The translations under genes were made by a program, and so were the position numbers. From the NCBI GenBank assembly GCA_033398695.1, contig CM065802.1, forward strand, positions 138,618,096 to 138,682,095: 64,000 nucleotides of DNA, in the 5' to 3' direction. The DNA comes from Orobanche coerulescens. Taxonomy: Eukaryota > Streptophyta > Magnoliopsida > Lamiales > Orobanchaceae. Shown here one piece after another: positions 10,910 through 21,172 of the stretch; the stretch's first letter is position 1; the number at the start of each line of letters is the position of its first letter. The notes under the pieces are model-generated. The model did not search any database and was not told the DNA's origin. It saw only the letters and a program-made list of their open reading frames with translations.

Positions 10910-11469
10910 CTTGACCCGAAAATCGGCGGCACACTGCGGTCAAGAATGAGTGGCTCGACAATCAGCGAAAATAAAAATACTGGAGTAGGACCACTGGACA
11001 CCCTCCAATACACTACTGACGAGACAAAGATCACGACCAATACAAATCCCCGGTCACACGAAATTCGGTTAAGAACAAATAACAACAACAATACCCAAAG
11101 TAACACGAATTTATAAAAATGGCCCAAATGACCCAAAGTCACGATACAACGTCGGATTATCAATCCGAAACTTACAACATGAGCAACTCATCCAAACGAA
11201 CTCATAGAAACAGAGGAATAATGAAATCGAACGAGTTTTACGAGAATCGAACATACATGCAACAAAATATAATTCAAGATGAAAATACGTAAAAATATCT
11301 TCAAAACTCGTCCGGATGGAAAAACTCCAAGAACAAAATAGATTCAGAATTCCAAACTAGTAATAAGCAAGTCATCCGAAACGAACATACACCAAAAATA
11401 GAAATTACCAAAAATAGAAAGTACAGATATTACATTCTCTCCCCCTAAAAATAAGTTTCGTCCCGAAAC

Positions 11470-12204
11470 TTACAAAGCGAATAACTCGGGGTATCTCGAC
11501 TTCATACTCTCTTCCGTCTCCGACGTGGCTTCCTCGGATCCATGCCTCGACCACTGAACTTTAACCAAAGGGATGGTTTTGTGCCTAAGTTGCTTCACCC
11601 GACGCTCTAAAATCTGAATCGGCCTCTCCTCGATGGTAATGTCAGGTCCTAACTCAGTCTCTCTAAAATCAATAATATGGTTAGGGTCCGGTACGTACTT
11701 CCTAAGGTGGGAAACATGAAATACGTTATGCACGTGACTCAAGGACGGCGGCAAGCCTAACCGATATGCAAGCTCTCCAACTCTCTCTAAAATCTCGAAC
11801 GGTCCAATATATCTCGGAATAAGTTTACCTTTCCGACCGAAACGGTAAACTCCCCGTGTCGGCGACACCTTAAACAGGACATGGTCCCCCACTTCGAACT
11901 CCAACGGCCGGCGACGCGTATCGGCATAAGACTTCTGCCAACTCTGGGTCGTCAACAACCTATCGCAAATCAGAGCAATCTTCTCTCTCGTCTCAACTAC
12001 CATATCAGGTTCGGTACCAACTAACTCGGACGCATCATCCCAACACAACGGTGATCTGCACCTCCTCCCATATAATGCCTCAAATGGTGCCATTTTGATC
12101 GAGGCGTGCCAACTATTGTTGTACGTGAACTTGATCAATGGCAAGTGCGACTCCCAATCATCCTTCCAATCTAAGGCACAGGCTCTCAACATATCCTCCA
12201 GCGT
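11470..12204 (-). pseudogene. Tekay-B integrase C-terminal part with chromodomain
   Basis: 240 aa open to its natural stop. It runs from ACALDWKDDWESHLPLIKFT through the end of the catalytic core (SWHASIKMAPFEALYGRRCR), the C-terminal domain (GPFEILERVGELAYRLGLPP, HVHNVFHVSHLRKYVPDP) and a short chromodomain-like end (IQILERRVKQLRHKTIPLVK, then the acidic ETEESMKSRYPELF). The chromodomain is the targeting module of chromoviruses. It is separated from the rest of integrase only by the TAG at 12205-12207, which replaces a CAG in F. Confidence 0.85.
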
Positions 12205-13203
12205 CTAGATCGTCCGCTCTGATTGTCCACCAGTCTGAGGGTGGTAAGATGTACTGAGTCTCAACTCAGTCCCCAAAGCTCCATGAACAGCCTGCCAAAA
12301 ATGTGATACAAACCGGCCATCTCGATCCGAAACAATACTCCTAGGAGTCCCATGTAACCTCACGATCTCTACAATAAACACTCGTGCCAGCCTCTCCGGC
12401 CCCCAAGTGTCCTTAATACTCAGGAAATGAGCTGATTTGGTTAGTCGATCGACAATAACCCAAATCATGTTCATTCCAGTCCGAGTCCTAGGCATCCCGG
12501 TCATGAAATCTATAGAGATGTCTTCCCACTTCCATTCCGGAATGGGAAGTGGTCGTAGCAACCCCGCGGGCCGCTGATGCTCAATCTTAACCTGCTGACA
12601 GGTCAAACACTTCGCCACAAACTCGCTAATGTCCGTCTTCAAATTGCTCCACCAGTAGTTACTCCTCACATCCTTATACATTTTGCTCGTACCAGGATGT
12701 ATGGAGTAAGGTGTGGTATGAGCTTCACTCAAGATCTTCTGTCTCAACTCAATATCACTCGGCACACATAATCTGCCACGAAATCTCAAAACTCCATCAT
12801 CCTGAACCACAAATCCAGGGGCTTTCCCCTTCCTCACATCCTCCCTCAACTGGACCAAAAACGGATCATCATACTGTTTCGCTTTGATATTATCAGTCAA
12901 GGACGAAGTGATCTCCAACGCACATAACTGACCCTGAACTCTCTGAACCCAAACCTCTATATTCTGACAAATAAAATCCCGCTGGATCCTGCTCTGTGGT
13001 GTAAGTACCCCTAACATCTGTAACGCCATCGGCTTCCGGCTCAACGCATCAGCCACTACATTAGCCTTACCCGGATGATAAAGTATCTCGAGGTCGTAAT
13101 CTTTAATTAGCTCCAACCACCTACGCTGTCTCATATTCAACTCTTTCTGACTGAAGATATACTTCACTCTTTTGATCCGTGTAAATCTTACACGATGACC
13201 CAT
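12205..13203 (-). pseudogene. Tekay-B RNase H tail and integrase core
   Basis: 332 aa. It starts after a frameshift near 13165-13180 within RNase H ([36 protein letters not shown]). It then has the integrase HHCC zinc domain (H in [26 protein letters not shown]) and catalytic-core motifs [27 protein letters not shown] and [16 protein letters not shown], ending at GGQSERTI followed by TAG. Apart from that stop the integrase is complete across this piece and the next. Confidence 0.9.
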
Positions 13204-15148
13204 AGAGATAATGCCTCCAGATTTTTAAAGCAAAGATGACTGCAGCTAACTCTAAATCATGTGTAGGGTAATTTGCTTCGTAAGGTTTCAGCTGTCGGGA
13301 TGCATAAGAAATAACCCTATCTCTCTGCATCAACACACATCCGAGCCCGAGGCCCGAAGCATCACTATACACCACAAAATCCTCGTTCCCCTGAGGCAAT
13401 GTTAAAATGGGTGCGGTAGTCAATCGTCTCTTCAAATCGTCAAAACTATCCTGTCTGTCTGCGGTCCACTTGAACTTCTGAGTTTTCTGGAGTAACTGAG
13501 TGAGCGGTCTAGCGATCTTAGAAAATCCCTCAACGAATCTACGATAATAGCCTGCAAGTCCCATAAAACTCCTCACTTCCTTCACATTCTTAGGCGGTTC
13601 CCATGCCATCACCGCCTCTATCTTCTGTGGATCTACCCGAACTCCCTCCGCTGAAATCACGTGCCCGAGGAACATCACTTCCTTGAACCAAAACTCACAC
13701 TTAGAGAACTTCGCGTACAACTGCTCAGTTCTCAAAGTGTTCAACACAATCTGTAGATGTAAAGCATGCTCCTCACGGCTTCGGGAATAGATAAGGATGT
13801 CGTCGATAAAGACGACTACGAATTTGTCCAGATACTCGATAAAAACTTTGTTCATTAACTGCATGAACACTGCTGGGGCATTGGTTAGCCCGAAAGGCAT
13901 AACCACAAACTCATAATGTCCATATCTCGTCCGAAAGGCAGCTTTCGGTATATCGTTGTCCCGAATCCTCAACTGGTAGTAGCCCGATCGTAAATTAATC
14001 TTCGAAAAGACTGACGCTCCCTGAGGCTGATCAAACAAGTCGTCGATCCTGGGCAAAGGGTACTTGTTTTTTATGGTCAACTTGTTTAATTCTCGGTAGT
14101 CGATGCATAAACGAAGCGATCTATCCTTCTTCTTAACAAAAAGTACGGGCACACCCCAAGGCGATGCGCTCGGTCGAATATACCCTTTATCTAACAATTC
14201 CCCCAACTGTTTCTTCAATTCTAACATCTCCGATGGTGCCATACGGTATGGCGCTCGAGAAACGGGAGCCGCATTCGGCTCAAGATCAATAGGAAACTCA
14301 ACCTCTCGCTGTGGTGGTAATCCCGGCAAGTCATCTGGAAATACGTCGGGGTACTCGCTGACAACTGGAATCGACGACATGTTGACTCCGCCATACTCTG
14401 CCTGCAGAGCGTAACACCAATAGCCGACACAACCCTGATTCAGATGTTTCATCGCCTTAAAGGCGCTAATCACACTTCCCGATCTACCTGGTTTACAACC
14501 GATGAGAGTATGCTCGGTGCCATCCTCGGCCACTATCGAGATGGTACGAGTCCGATAGTTCATGATAGCACCATGACGATCCAACCAATCGTCCCCGAGG
14601 ATCAAATCCTCACCCTTAAGGTCTATAACAATGAGATTCGAGGGCCAATCTCGGCTCCCGATCCTCATTGGACAATCCCTAACTTCCCGGTCCCCAACCA
14701 TACGATACCCGCTAGGCGTACCCACTATAAAGGGTTCACACTCGAACAAGCAGTCAATACCAATATGACACACACAATCCGAAGCAATAAAAGAATGAGT
14801 AGCACCCGAATCGAAAAGCACCGAAACTGGATGAGAAAGGATCTGAGTGGTACCAGACGCCACCGGAACATCTGCCTCCTCCGTGCGCCTCATCTGATAT
14901 AACCGAGGGTGGACAGAGCCCGAACTAGATGCAGCTCGGCGGTCGGACTGACCCCGGCCCCTACCACAGCCCGAACTCTGAGGAACATGAGTAACTGGAG
15001 TCTTTTGATCAATACTGTGCTCTCTCTGAATGGCGGTGGTAGTCGGAGCTCTGGTAGCCCTGGTAGCTCTCTCACAATGTGTTGCTCGGTTACCGGTCTG
15101 GCCGCAAGTAAAGCAAGTAACTCGAGGAGAAGGACAATCCTTCAGCAA
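13121..15148 (-). pseudogene. Tekay-B protease-RT-RNase H
   Basis: 675 aa, in the same frame as gag and continuing upstream to the TAG at 15233. Domains in order: second zinc knuckle ([14 protein letters not shown], His replaced by Asn), intact aspartic protease motif FDSGATHSF near residue 115, protease-RT linker ([16 protein letters not shown]), RT ([20 protein letters not shown], catalytic [11 protein letters not shown]) and RNase H ([37 protein letters not shown]). It ends in a frameshift within RNase H ([13 protein letters not shown]). Catalytic residues of PR and RT are present. Confidence 0.9.
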
Positions 15149-15232
15149 ATGCTCATATTGGTTGCAGTTAAAACAAACCCTGTCACCAGAAGCAACGGAC
15201 TGGACTGAACGATTACTCTGAGATCCTCCAGA

Positions 15233-16102
15233 CTAATGAAATGGCCTCTTCCTAGGTGTAGGGGCAGACTGTGCTCTCGAAAATCGGCCACTCTTGCCGG
15301 CTGAAAAACTGCCAGCCGTTTTCTGTTTCTTGGCCTCTGTACCCAACTCTGATTCTGGTGCAGCCATATCGATCGCTAGGGCGCGATCCTGATAATCCTT
15401 CAAGGTGACACACATGAGTGGTGCCATACTCTGCCTGATATACGGTTTCATGTGCATATTGAAATAACGGATCTTGTCGGCCTCGGTCCTCACCTGATCT
15501 TTCACGAATCCTAATTGCTGATTATAAGTGATGATGGCCTGAGAAATAGGCACATCCTGAGGTGTAGCGGTGAAGAACTCCACAATCCTGCGCTCCTTGG
15601 CTGGCGGTGGACAATATTCTGCTTCCATAGCAGCTTTAAATTCCTCCCAAGTGTCCTGACGGTCTATGGGCATCACAGCCTCCCACCATTCCGCAGCTTC
15701 CTTATCCAGGAGGTACTGAGCAATATGTACCCTCCTGTCATCGGGACAAGCTACGGCATCAAAAGTCCTGCCCAACTGAAAGAACCAATTCTCCCAACCG
15801 AGGGAGTCAGAAGAACCAGCGAAACGAGGGTGGTGCATCTTAGTTACTATCTGAAGCCATTTACTAGCTTCTTCCTCTGGAGTCGGGGGCAGATTTTGGC
15901 GTCCACCCTGAGCTATCTGAGTGAGTTGGGCTACTAACTGTTGAAGTACGGCAGTAGCACCGGCGTTGGCGTTATTACCTGACGGCACTGAATGAGAAGC
16001 CGAATCCGCAGAGGACTGAGAAAGAGAGCCTTCCTCATTATTAGCACCACGACCACGGCCTCGACCGCGTCCCCTAGCTGGTCTACCGCGACCTCTTAAC
16101 AT
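15233..16102 (-). CDS. Tekay-B gag (truncated by TAG before the zinc knuckles)
   Basis: 289 aa from ATG 16102, one base after TTTTCTTCAG. The N terminus is Arg/Gly-rich (RGRGRPARGRGRGRGRG). The retrotransposon-gag domain spans about residues 75-240 (WENWFFQLGRTFDAVACP, YLLDKEAAEWWEAVMP, ISQAIITYNQQLGFVK, LKDYQDRALAIDM). It ends at TAG 15233-15235, where the frame otherwise runs on into [14 protein letters not shown] and protease. The stop has probably replaced a CAG, so gag-pol was one continuous frame. Confidence 0.85.
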   Translation of the reverse strand: MLRGRGRPARGRGRGRGRGANNEEGSLSQSSADSASHSVPSGNNANAGATAVLQQLVAQLTQIAQGGRQNLPPTPEEEASKWLQIVTKMHHPRFAGSSDSLGWENWFFQLGRTFDAVACPDDRRVHIAQYLLDKEAAEWWEAVMPIDRQDTWEEFKAAMEAEYCPPPAKERRIVEFFTATPQDVPISQAIITYNQQLGFVKDQVRTEADKIRYFNMHMKPYIRQSMAPLMCVTLKDYQDRALAIDMAAPESELGTEAKKQKTAGSFSAGKSGRFSRAQSAPTPRKRPFH

Positions 16103-16103
16103 A

Positions 16104-16208
16104 CTGAAGAAAATATGAAAGGAACAAGATCAGAAAAATTCATAATTCACAATTCTGAACAATGCAAGAAAACGAATTACAGAAGTATAAGAGTTCGAGG
16201 AGACTTAC
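16104..16208 (-). other. Putative leader intron (GT-AG) of Tekay-B, 105 nt
   Basis: Sense donor GTTGTAAGTCTCC (GT at 16208) and acceptor ATATTTTCTTCAG ending at 16104, directly before T-ATG of gag. The donor-acceptor pair is conserved in A and C, and in F with a mutated donor. Confidence 0.45.
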
Positions 16209-16324
16209 AACCACAGGTCGCACGAAAATACGGTAGCACGATGATATTAGGCTCAACGACTGACTCTAACGACATAACTGACAGACCCAAAATTAACCGA
16301 CAGCCTAGGCATTCAAAACCTAAG

Positions 16325-16336
16325 GCTCTGATACCA
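16325..16336 (-). other. Primer-binding site of Tekay-B
   Basis: Sense TGGTATCAGAGC, exactly complementary to the initiator tRNA-Met 3' end, four bases from the 5' LTR. Confidence 0.9.
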
Positions 16337-16693
16337 TAAATGTAACACCCCAATTCACAACTGGGACATTACACGCCGTAGAACCCTCATGAGGTCTACC
16401 AGGCTAACACATGACACACATTCCGTACAGGAAAATCCCAAAGACACAATCATCAATGTAAAAATGGGGCCGTGGCCTCGGCCAAAACGTTTTAATAGAC
16501 GTACGTGAAAATATAAGTCGATACCATATCATTGCCCACGCAGGGGACTTTAACCGAATACAATAAATAAAGACAATTTCCAATATTCAAACAGTATAAA
16601 TGACCAAACATAAATAAAGACTCGAGCCTCATAATCATGCCAATCCATCCTTTGCGTGCATATCCCATGCCTGCTCCTCAGCTCTTTCGGTAT

Positions 16694-17205
16694 CTGAAAT
16701 GCATAAGACGAATTTTCCCCATTTAAGGGGTTAGCATTCGAATACCTAGTGCAAGTACACAATTACACAACATTATATACAAATACGATTTTATACAGTC
16801 ATCTCAATCAGAAATCATTTGCCATAGATATTCCGGAATACTACATTGGCATTCAAATCAGTTATCAATTCATCACGATATCATAAAATCACAACTGGTA
16901 TCCCGTGGGCGTACCCATTAGTATCGACCCCCAGACATCCCGTCGAACGCTCCGGGTGGGACACCACTTCCGCGGCCGTACCCCTTAGTATCGAACCCCA
17001 GACATCCCGTCGAACGCTCCGGGTGTAAGTTCAACCACACATGCACCCAAGTCCACTTCCGCGGCCGTAACCCTTAATATCGACCCCCAGACATCCCGTC
17101 GAACGCTCTCGGTGGAAGGAACACAACTCACGCACCCGAAAACCACAATTTATCATTCATTTTGAAAACGTAACATACATAACGGAATGTAATACCTGTA
17201 CTTGC
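16694..17205 (-). other. Putative GC-AG intron in Tekay-B 5' LTR, 512 nt
   Basis: Sense donor CCAAG/GCAAGTACAGG at 17205 and acceptor CTTATGCATTTCAG ending at 16694. This is the transcribed leader copy, so it is the one that could be spliced from element RNA. Confidence 0.45.
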
Positions 17206-17765
17206 CTTGGTTAACACGACGCGAAGGAAACGACGAAACAATAGGTTTTGGTCCTGAACAATCCTCCCAAATCCATCCCTAAAACAATAACGGTATACAA
17301 ACAAGTCTCAAAATTGTGGAAAGGTAAGAATTAATCCTAATTCTACCCGTTGGAACAATTTGTCGGTCACTACGAAGTCCTAGATGGTTTTAATCTCACA
17401 ATGGCGAAACTACGAGGTTAAATTCGTTAGACTATAATGGAAACAAGGGATTACGACTACACATTCGTAATATAACAATTCGACGGAGCTAAATCGGATT
17501 AAAAGGAATAATTATGTCAAAAATCCTGAAATCCCCAAAATCCCCCCAAACTAGGGTTCTAGAAAAATATACCTCGATTAGAAGATGAACAATGGTTGGT
17601 TTGATGCTAGAGTGATGATATGATGACCCAAGATTGCTTCACAACTGAGGTTGGATGGAATCGGACGAACCCTAAGCTGGAGAAATCACTCCCGTCGTGA
17701 AGGAAATGAAAGAATGAAAGAAATGAGAAAGAGACCCGTTGTCTAGCCTAATAAACTGGGCAGCG

Positions 17766-17920
17766 TTACGGCCGTAATATGAGAACCGTTATGGCCATAA
17801 TGGTAGTCCAGAACTTACTGGACTGATTTCAACACATCGTTACGGCCGTAACAAAGAAGACATTACGGCCGAAATGTACAGAGGTTTACGGCCGTAATAC
17901 ATGCTACCTTACGACCGTAA
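17766..17920 (-). promoter_or_regulatory. Palindrome array of Tekay-B 5' LTR, six copies
   Basis: Copies start at 17766, 17789, 17840, 17863, 17886 and 17909, with spacings 23, 51, 23, 23 and 23, identical to the other LTR. The second copy reads TTATGGCCATAA, a symmetric pair of changes that keeps the palindrome. Confidence 0.85.
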
Positions 17921-18443
17921 CCCAGCCCAGAAAACTGGGCAGCCTGCCTGCAACGAAGAATGTGTGGCTCGACAATCACCGAAAATAAAAATACCGGAGT
18001 AGGACTACTGGACACCCTCCAATACACTACTGACGAGACAAAGATCACGACCAATAGAAATCCCCAGTCACGCGAATGTCGGTTAAGAACAAATAATGAC
18101 AACAATACCCAAAGTAACACGAACTTATAAAAATGGCCCAAACGACCCAAAGTCACGATACAACGTCGGATTATCAATCCGAAACTTACAACTTGAGCAT
18201 CCAAACGAACTCATAGAAATAGAGGAATAATGAAATCGAACGATTTTTACGAGAATCAAACATACATGCAACAAAATATAATTCAAGATGAAAATACGTA
18301 AAAATATCTTCGAAACTCGTCCGGATGGAAAAACTCCAAGAACAAAATAGATTCAGAATTCCAAACTAGTAATAAGCGAGTCGTCTGAAACGAACATACA
18401 CCAAAAATAGAAATTACCAAAAATAGGAAGTACGGATATTACA

Positions 18444-18860
18444 GTAAGATGGTGGTTGAGAGCGTAGGATAATAAGAGAGAGTTATTAGAGAGCGTAAGT
18501 TGAGTAGAAAATTACTTGGAATTCAAAATGATCTCCTTAGGTCGACAGTCTTGTATTTATATAAGGCGGCTTGGGGTCTCTCGGGTTTCTCCCCTCAACC
18601 TTATCCGTCTGTTATGTTGACCCATTTGTTCCTACTCTCGTGGAGCTCGTGGATTTTAACCCGTTCTCGAAAGTCACCTTACCTAGGCGTTCAAATAAAC
18701 GTGGCTGACGTGGTGGACCCCTGGATTCGGCTTCATTACTGGATCTTCCCAAGCCAAGGGCCCATCTTGGACAGACTGTCTGGTCTGTTAGGTCTGTTGG
18801 GCAGGTTGGAAAGACTTCGTTTGGGCTTGGACTGAATTGATAGATTTTTACCCATATGAT
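18444..18860 (-). mobile_element. Tat-like Gypsy LTR, promoter half
   Basis: The minus strand has a TATA box (CCTTATATAAATAC, 18553-18566) and a pyrimidine-rich leader (CTCTCTAATAACTCTCTCTT), then continues after Tekay-B into 9344-8969. The 124-aa frame at 18612-18986 shows no recognisable domain and is not called as a gene. Confidence 0.45.
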
Positions 18861-19590
18861 CACTATTGAGGATCTCTTTGATAGGAACAGGGGTGGGGGC
18901 TCAGTACAACAGATGATATTATCGTCATCCGAGTCAATCATCTGCTCGGGCTCTAGATCCTCCTCTAGATACGGGATCCTCATCAAACTCCTCCATCAGC
19001 TGCGATGGGGTACCGTGGATCTCGTCAATTTTAGGAATCTCGTCTCTCAAGTAAAAGTCGAGAATCTTTCCAACAGTGTACTAAAAATCATCGATGATTG
19101 TCCTTTATTCAGGGGTCCTGCGGATTGCTTCATGCCAAATATGGTATATAGAGTAGCTCCAATCATTGGGCAGAACTGTGATCATGTGCTCGATTTTCTC
19201 AACCAATCTCTGGCTTTCCTAGATATGAACCATTTCTGCATCCTTTCGATCACGTAATGCGGGGCATTCTCGGGCAACCCTTGATTAGCCCAAGAATCTT
19301 TATGTGTCAAAGGGCGCGAGATAGACCCTGTCTCAAACTTCTTACGTGGAGTCATCTTAAATCTGGCCATACAAATAGAATACATGTATAATCACATGAA
19401 ATTATAAATTTAATATGTTATGCTAAATGTATGTATGATATAGCATGACTTGAAACTGATTACCTTGGAATGGAGTAACAAAGTAGCTGCAGTCGAACAT
19501 ATGATATTCTCTTGAAAAATATTTTATTAATTTAAAAAAATATTCCGACGTACTAGGAAAGTAGACCGGATTTGTCTCCGATACCATACT
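18861..19590 (-). pseudogene. Leader and gag-like start of an unclassified element
   Basis: On the minus strand a primer-binding-like TGGTATCGGA (19577-19586) lies next to an LTR at about 19590. An ATG at 19370 opens MARFKMTPRKKFETGS and continues to RKARDWLRKSST, where the 19182-19385 frame ends. Basic N-terminal residues and position after the primer site suggest gag. I do not recognise the family. The remainder to 18861 is interrupted by stops and cut by the flanking LTR. Confidence 0.35.
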
Positions 19591-20100
19591 ATAACGACCC
19601 GATTTTTCTAAGGTACTTTATGAGAATATTTTATAAGAAAACCTTGTAAAACTTCAAGTCGTTATGAAAACTGATATTTTTCTAAAATAAAATATTGTCT
19701 AAGATAAAGAGGATTTAAATGTTCATTACTTCCTAATAAAGTTCTAGCAGTGGAAATAATTATCAAAACAAAGTTAAGTGTTCCATCCCAAACATAAGCA
19801 AAAACTAGGAAAATAATAAATAATATTTAAAATATCATAATTCGGCTTGCCCTATAACTCGTTGCTTGTCATTCTGACTTATCCTGAAAATTTTACATAG
19901 AAAAAGGGATGAGCTTCCTATTGCTCGGGAACATTACAAGTCAATAGAAATCACAATACGTAACAGAGGCATAGCATGAAAAACTCTTCTATCAATATAT
20001 TAACTTGAGCATCTGACATGTGACTGCATGTAACCATATACTTTTACTTAGTATGAAAAACAGGTGACTGCATGTTAATTATAAATATAACATATCAAAG
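19590..20100 (-). repeat. LTR of the unclassified element
   Basis: Begins TATAACGACCCGATTTTTC in plus orientation beside the primer-binding site. Its sense strand carries TGTAAAATTTTCAG/GAT and CTCATCCCTTTTTC, and ends at GGGTCGTTATA. The far boundary is not defined; about 20100 is where the character of the sequence changes. Confidence 0.4.
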
Positions 20101-20439
20101 TTTGCGACAACGAAGATCGTGGTTTGAGTCCGAAATTGCGGGTTTGCGACGCATGGAATGAGAATAGTCGCGGCCCAAGGAGGATTTAAATTTCTGATTT
20201 GGGTTTTAATAAAATAGGTTTTATGGAAATTGATTTCTGAAATCTTTTAGTGTGTGTTGGAAAAATAGAGGAAATGGGCTGTTTTGAGCAGCCCACTTTA
20301 GAGGCAATTTTGAGTGGGCTCGACTACGAGTTAAAGTCGGGACTTAGTTGGAATATGTAGTACTCCGTACGAGATTTCCAAAACATGTAAGAACACTCAA
20401 AATGATTGAGGTATGAATGAGATGTAATGTTCCAAAGTG
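20101..20439. other. Unassigned AT-rich stretch
   Basis: No open frame, RNA gene or recognisable repeat boundary is seen. It probably belongs to one of the flanking decayed elements. Confidence 0.3.
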
Positions 20440-20579
20440 AACTCTTTAGAAATGGGTTTGGGATGTTATCCCACATTGGAAAAAGGAGAGAAAAATTGCG
20501 AGTATATAAGGAGATGTGGACAAAGTCTTATTCAAAAAGTGAGACATGAGTGGATGTGTGACTAGGCGCCCCTCGCGCA

Positions 20580-20660
20580 CACACACGTGCGTGCGCCGCC
20601 GCCGCCATCCGGCCGGCCGGCCAGCTCGGCTCGGCTCGGCTCGGTTCGGTCTCGGTCGAA
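20580..20660. repeat. GC-rich simple repeats
   Basis: A CA/CGTG run, GCC triplets, GGCC repeats and then four GCTCG pentamers, all within the leader of the decayed Copia LTR. Confidence 0.8.
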
Positions 20661-21106
20661 GGGCGAAATGTCTCGGCGTCTCGAAGTTATCTTTTTACTG
20701 CAATTTTATTCGGTAAAAATTTATTTTACTGAAACACCTCAATTATAAATTCCGAATTTTTCGGATCCGGATAAATATCAATTTAATTGATAATTATCGA
20801 ATTAAATAGATCTAGATAAGTATTGAGATACCAATCCTGATCAGTTTAGAGTTCCTCCAGCACATGTCTCTCTCTCATCTTCACCTATAAATACAGATGT
20901 GAGGGGTCTTATTTTGAGACCGAATTTTTGTTCGTTCTTTTCCAGCCGGAATTCCGAGTTCATTTTTTTCGGAAATAATTTCTCTTCATATTTTGGTCGC
21001 ATCGGTTGTAGTTCAAGTTTTATTCTAGTTCGCTGAGGGTGTGATGGTCGATTTATCAGCGCATCAAGATGTTGTTTTATCCTGGGAGGCAGACGCCATA
21101 CAATGC

Positions 21107-21172
21107 GATTTGCAGCTCATGCAGTAGATTCAAAACCATGATTTGCAGCTCATGCAGTAGATTCAAAAGCAT
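21107..21172. repeat. 33-bp tandem duplication
   Basis: GATTTGCAGCTCATGCAGTA with its following 13 bases occurs twice head to tail (21107-21139 and 21140-21172), with one visible difference (AACCAT against AAGCAT). Confidence 0.9.

Larger units (their letters stand above)
9345..11434 (-). repeat. 3' LTR of Tekay-B
   Basis: 2090 bp, plus-strand ends TGTAACACC and GATATTACA. It contains three copies of a unit with core CATCCCGTCGAACG (cores near 9931, 9999 and 10087), a candidate GC-AG intron spanning them, and six TTACGGCCGTAA palindromes (10755-10909). Confidence 0.95.
9345..18443 (-). mobile_element. Tekay-B, nearly complete chromovirus
   Basis: 9.1 kb with two full LTRs (9345-11434, 16341-18443), primer-binding site, polypurine tract and a gag-pol frame broken by two TAG codons and one frameshift. 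Flanks are GTGAG (9340-9344) and GTAAG (18444-18448), a 5-bp target duplication with one mismatch. The chromodomain-type C terminus and single gag-pol frame fit Tekay/Del. It is inserted in a Tat-like LTR. The LTRs visibly differ, so it is not a very recent insertion. Confidence 0.9.
16341..18443 (-). repeat. 5' LTR of Tekay-B
   Basis: 2103 bp, plus-strand ends TGTAACACC and GATATTACA. It has the same modules as the 3' LTR: CCGTCGAACG units (cores near 16939, 17009 and 17096), candidate GC-AG intron (16694-17205) and palindrome array (17766-17920). Confidence 0.95.

Noticed and set aside
14103..15221. Plus-strand frames opposite Tekay-B pol
   Set aside because: They are antisense shadows of the conserved protease-RT sequence.
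18612..18986. 124-aa minus-strand frame with an acidic stretch as a host gene
   Set aside because: It spans the TATA-upstream part of an LTR-like sequence and shows no conserved motif or gene structure.
19182..19385. Histone H3-like start (MARFKMTPRKKF)
   Set aside because: Resemblance to the H3 tail ends after about ten residues. Position beside a primer-binding site and LTR fits gag better.
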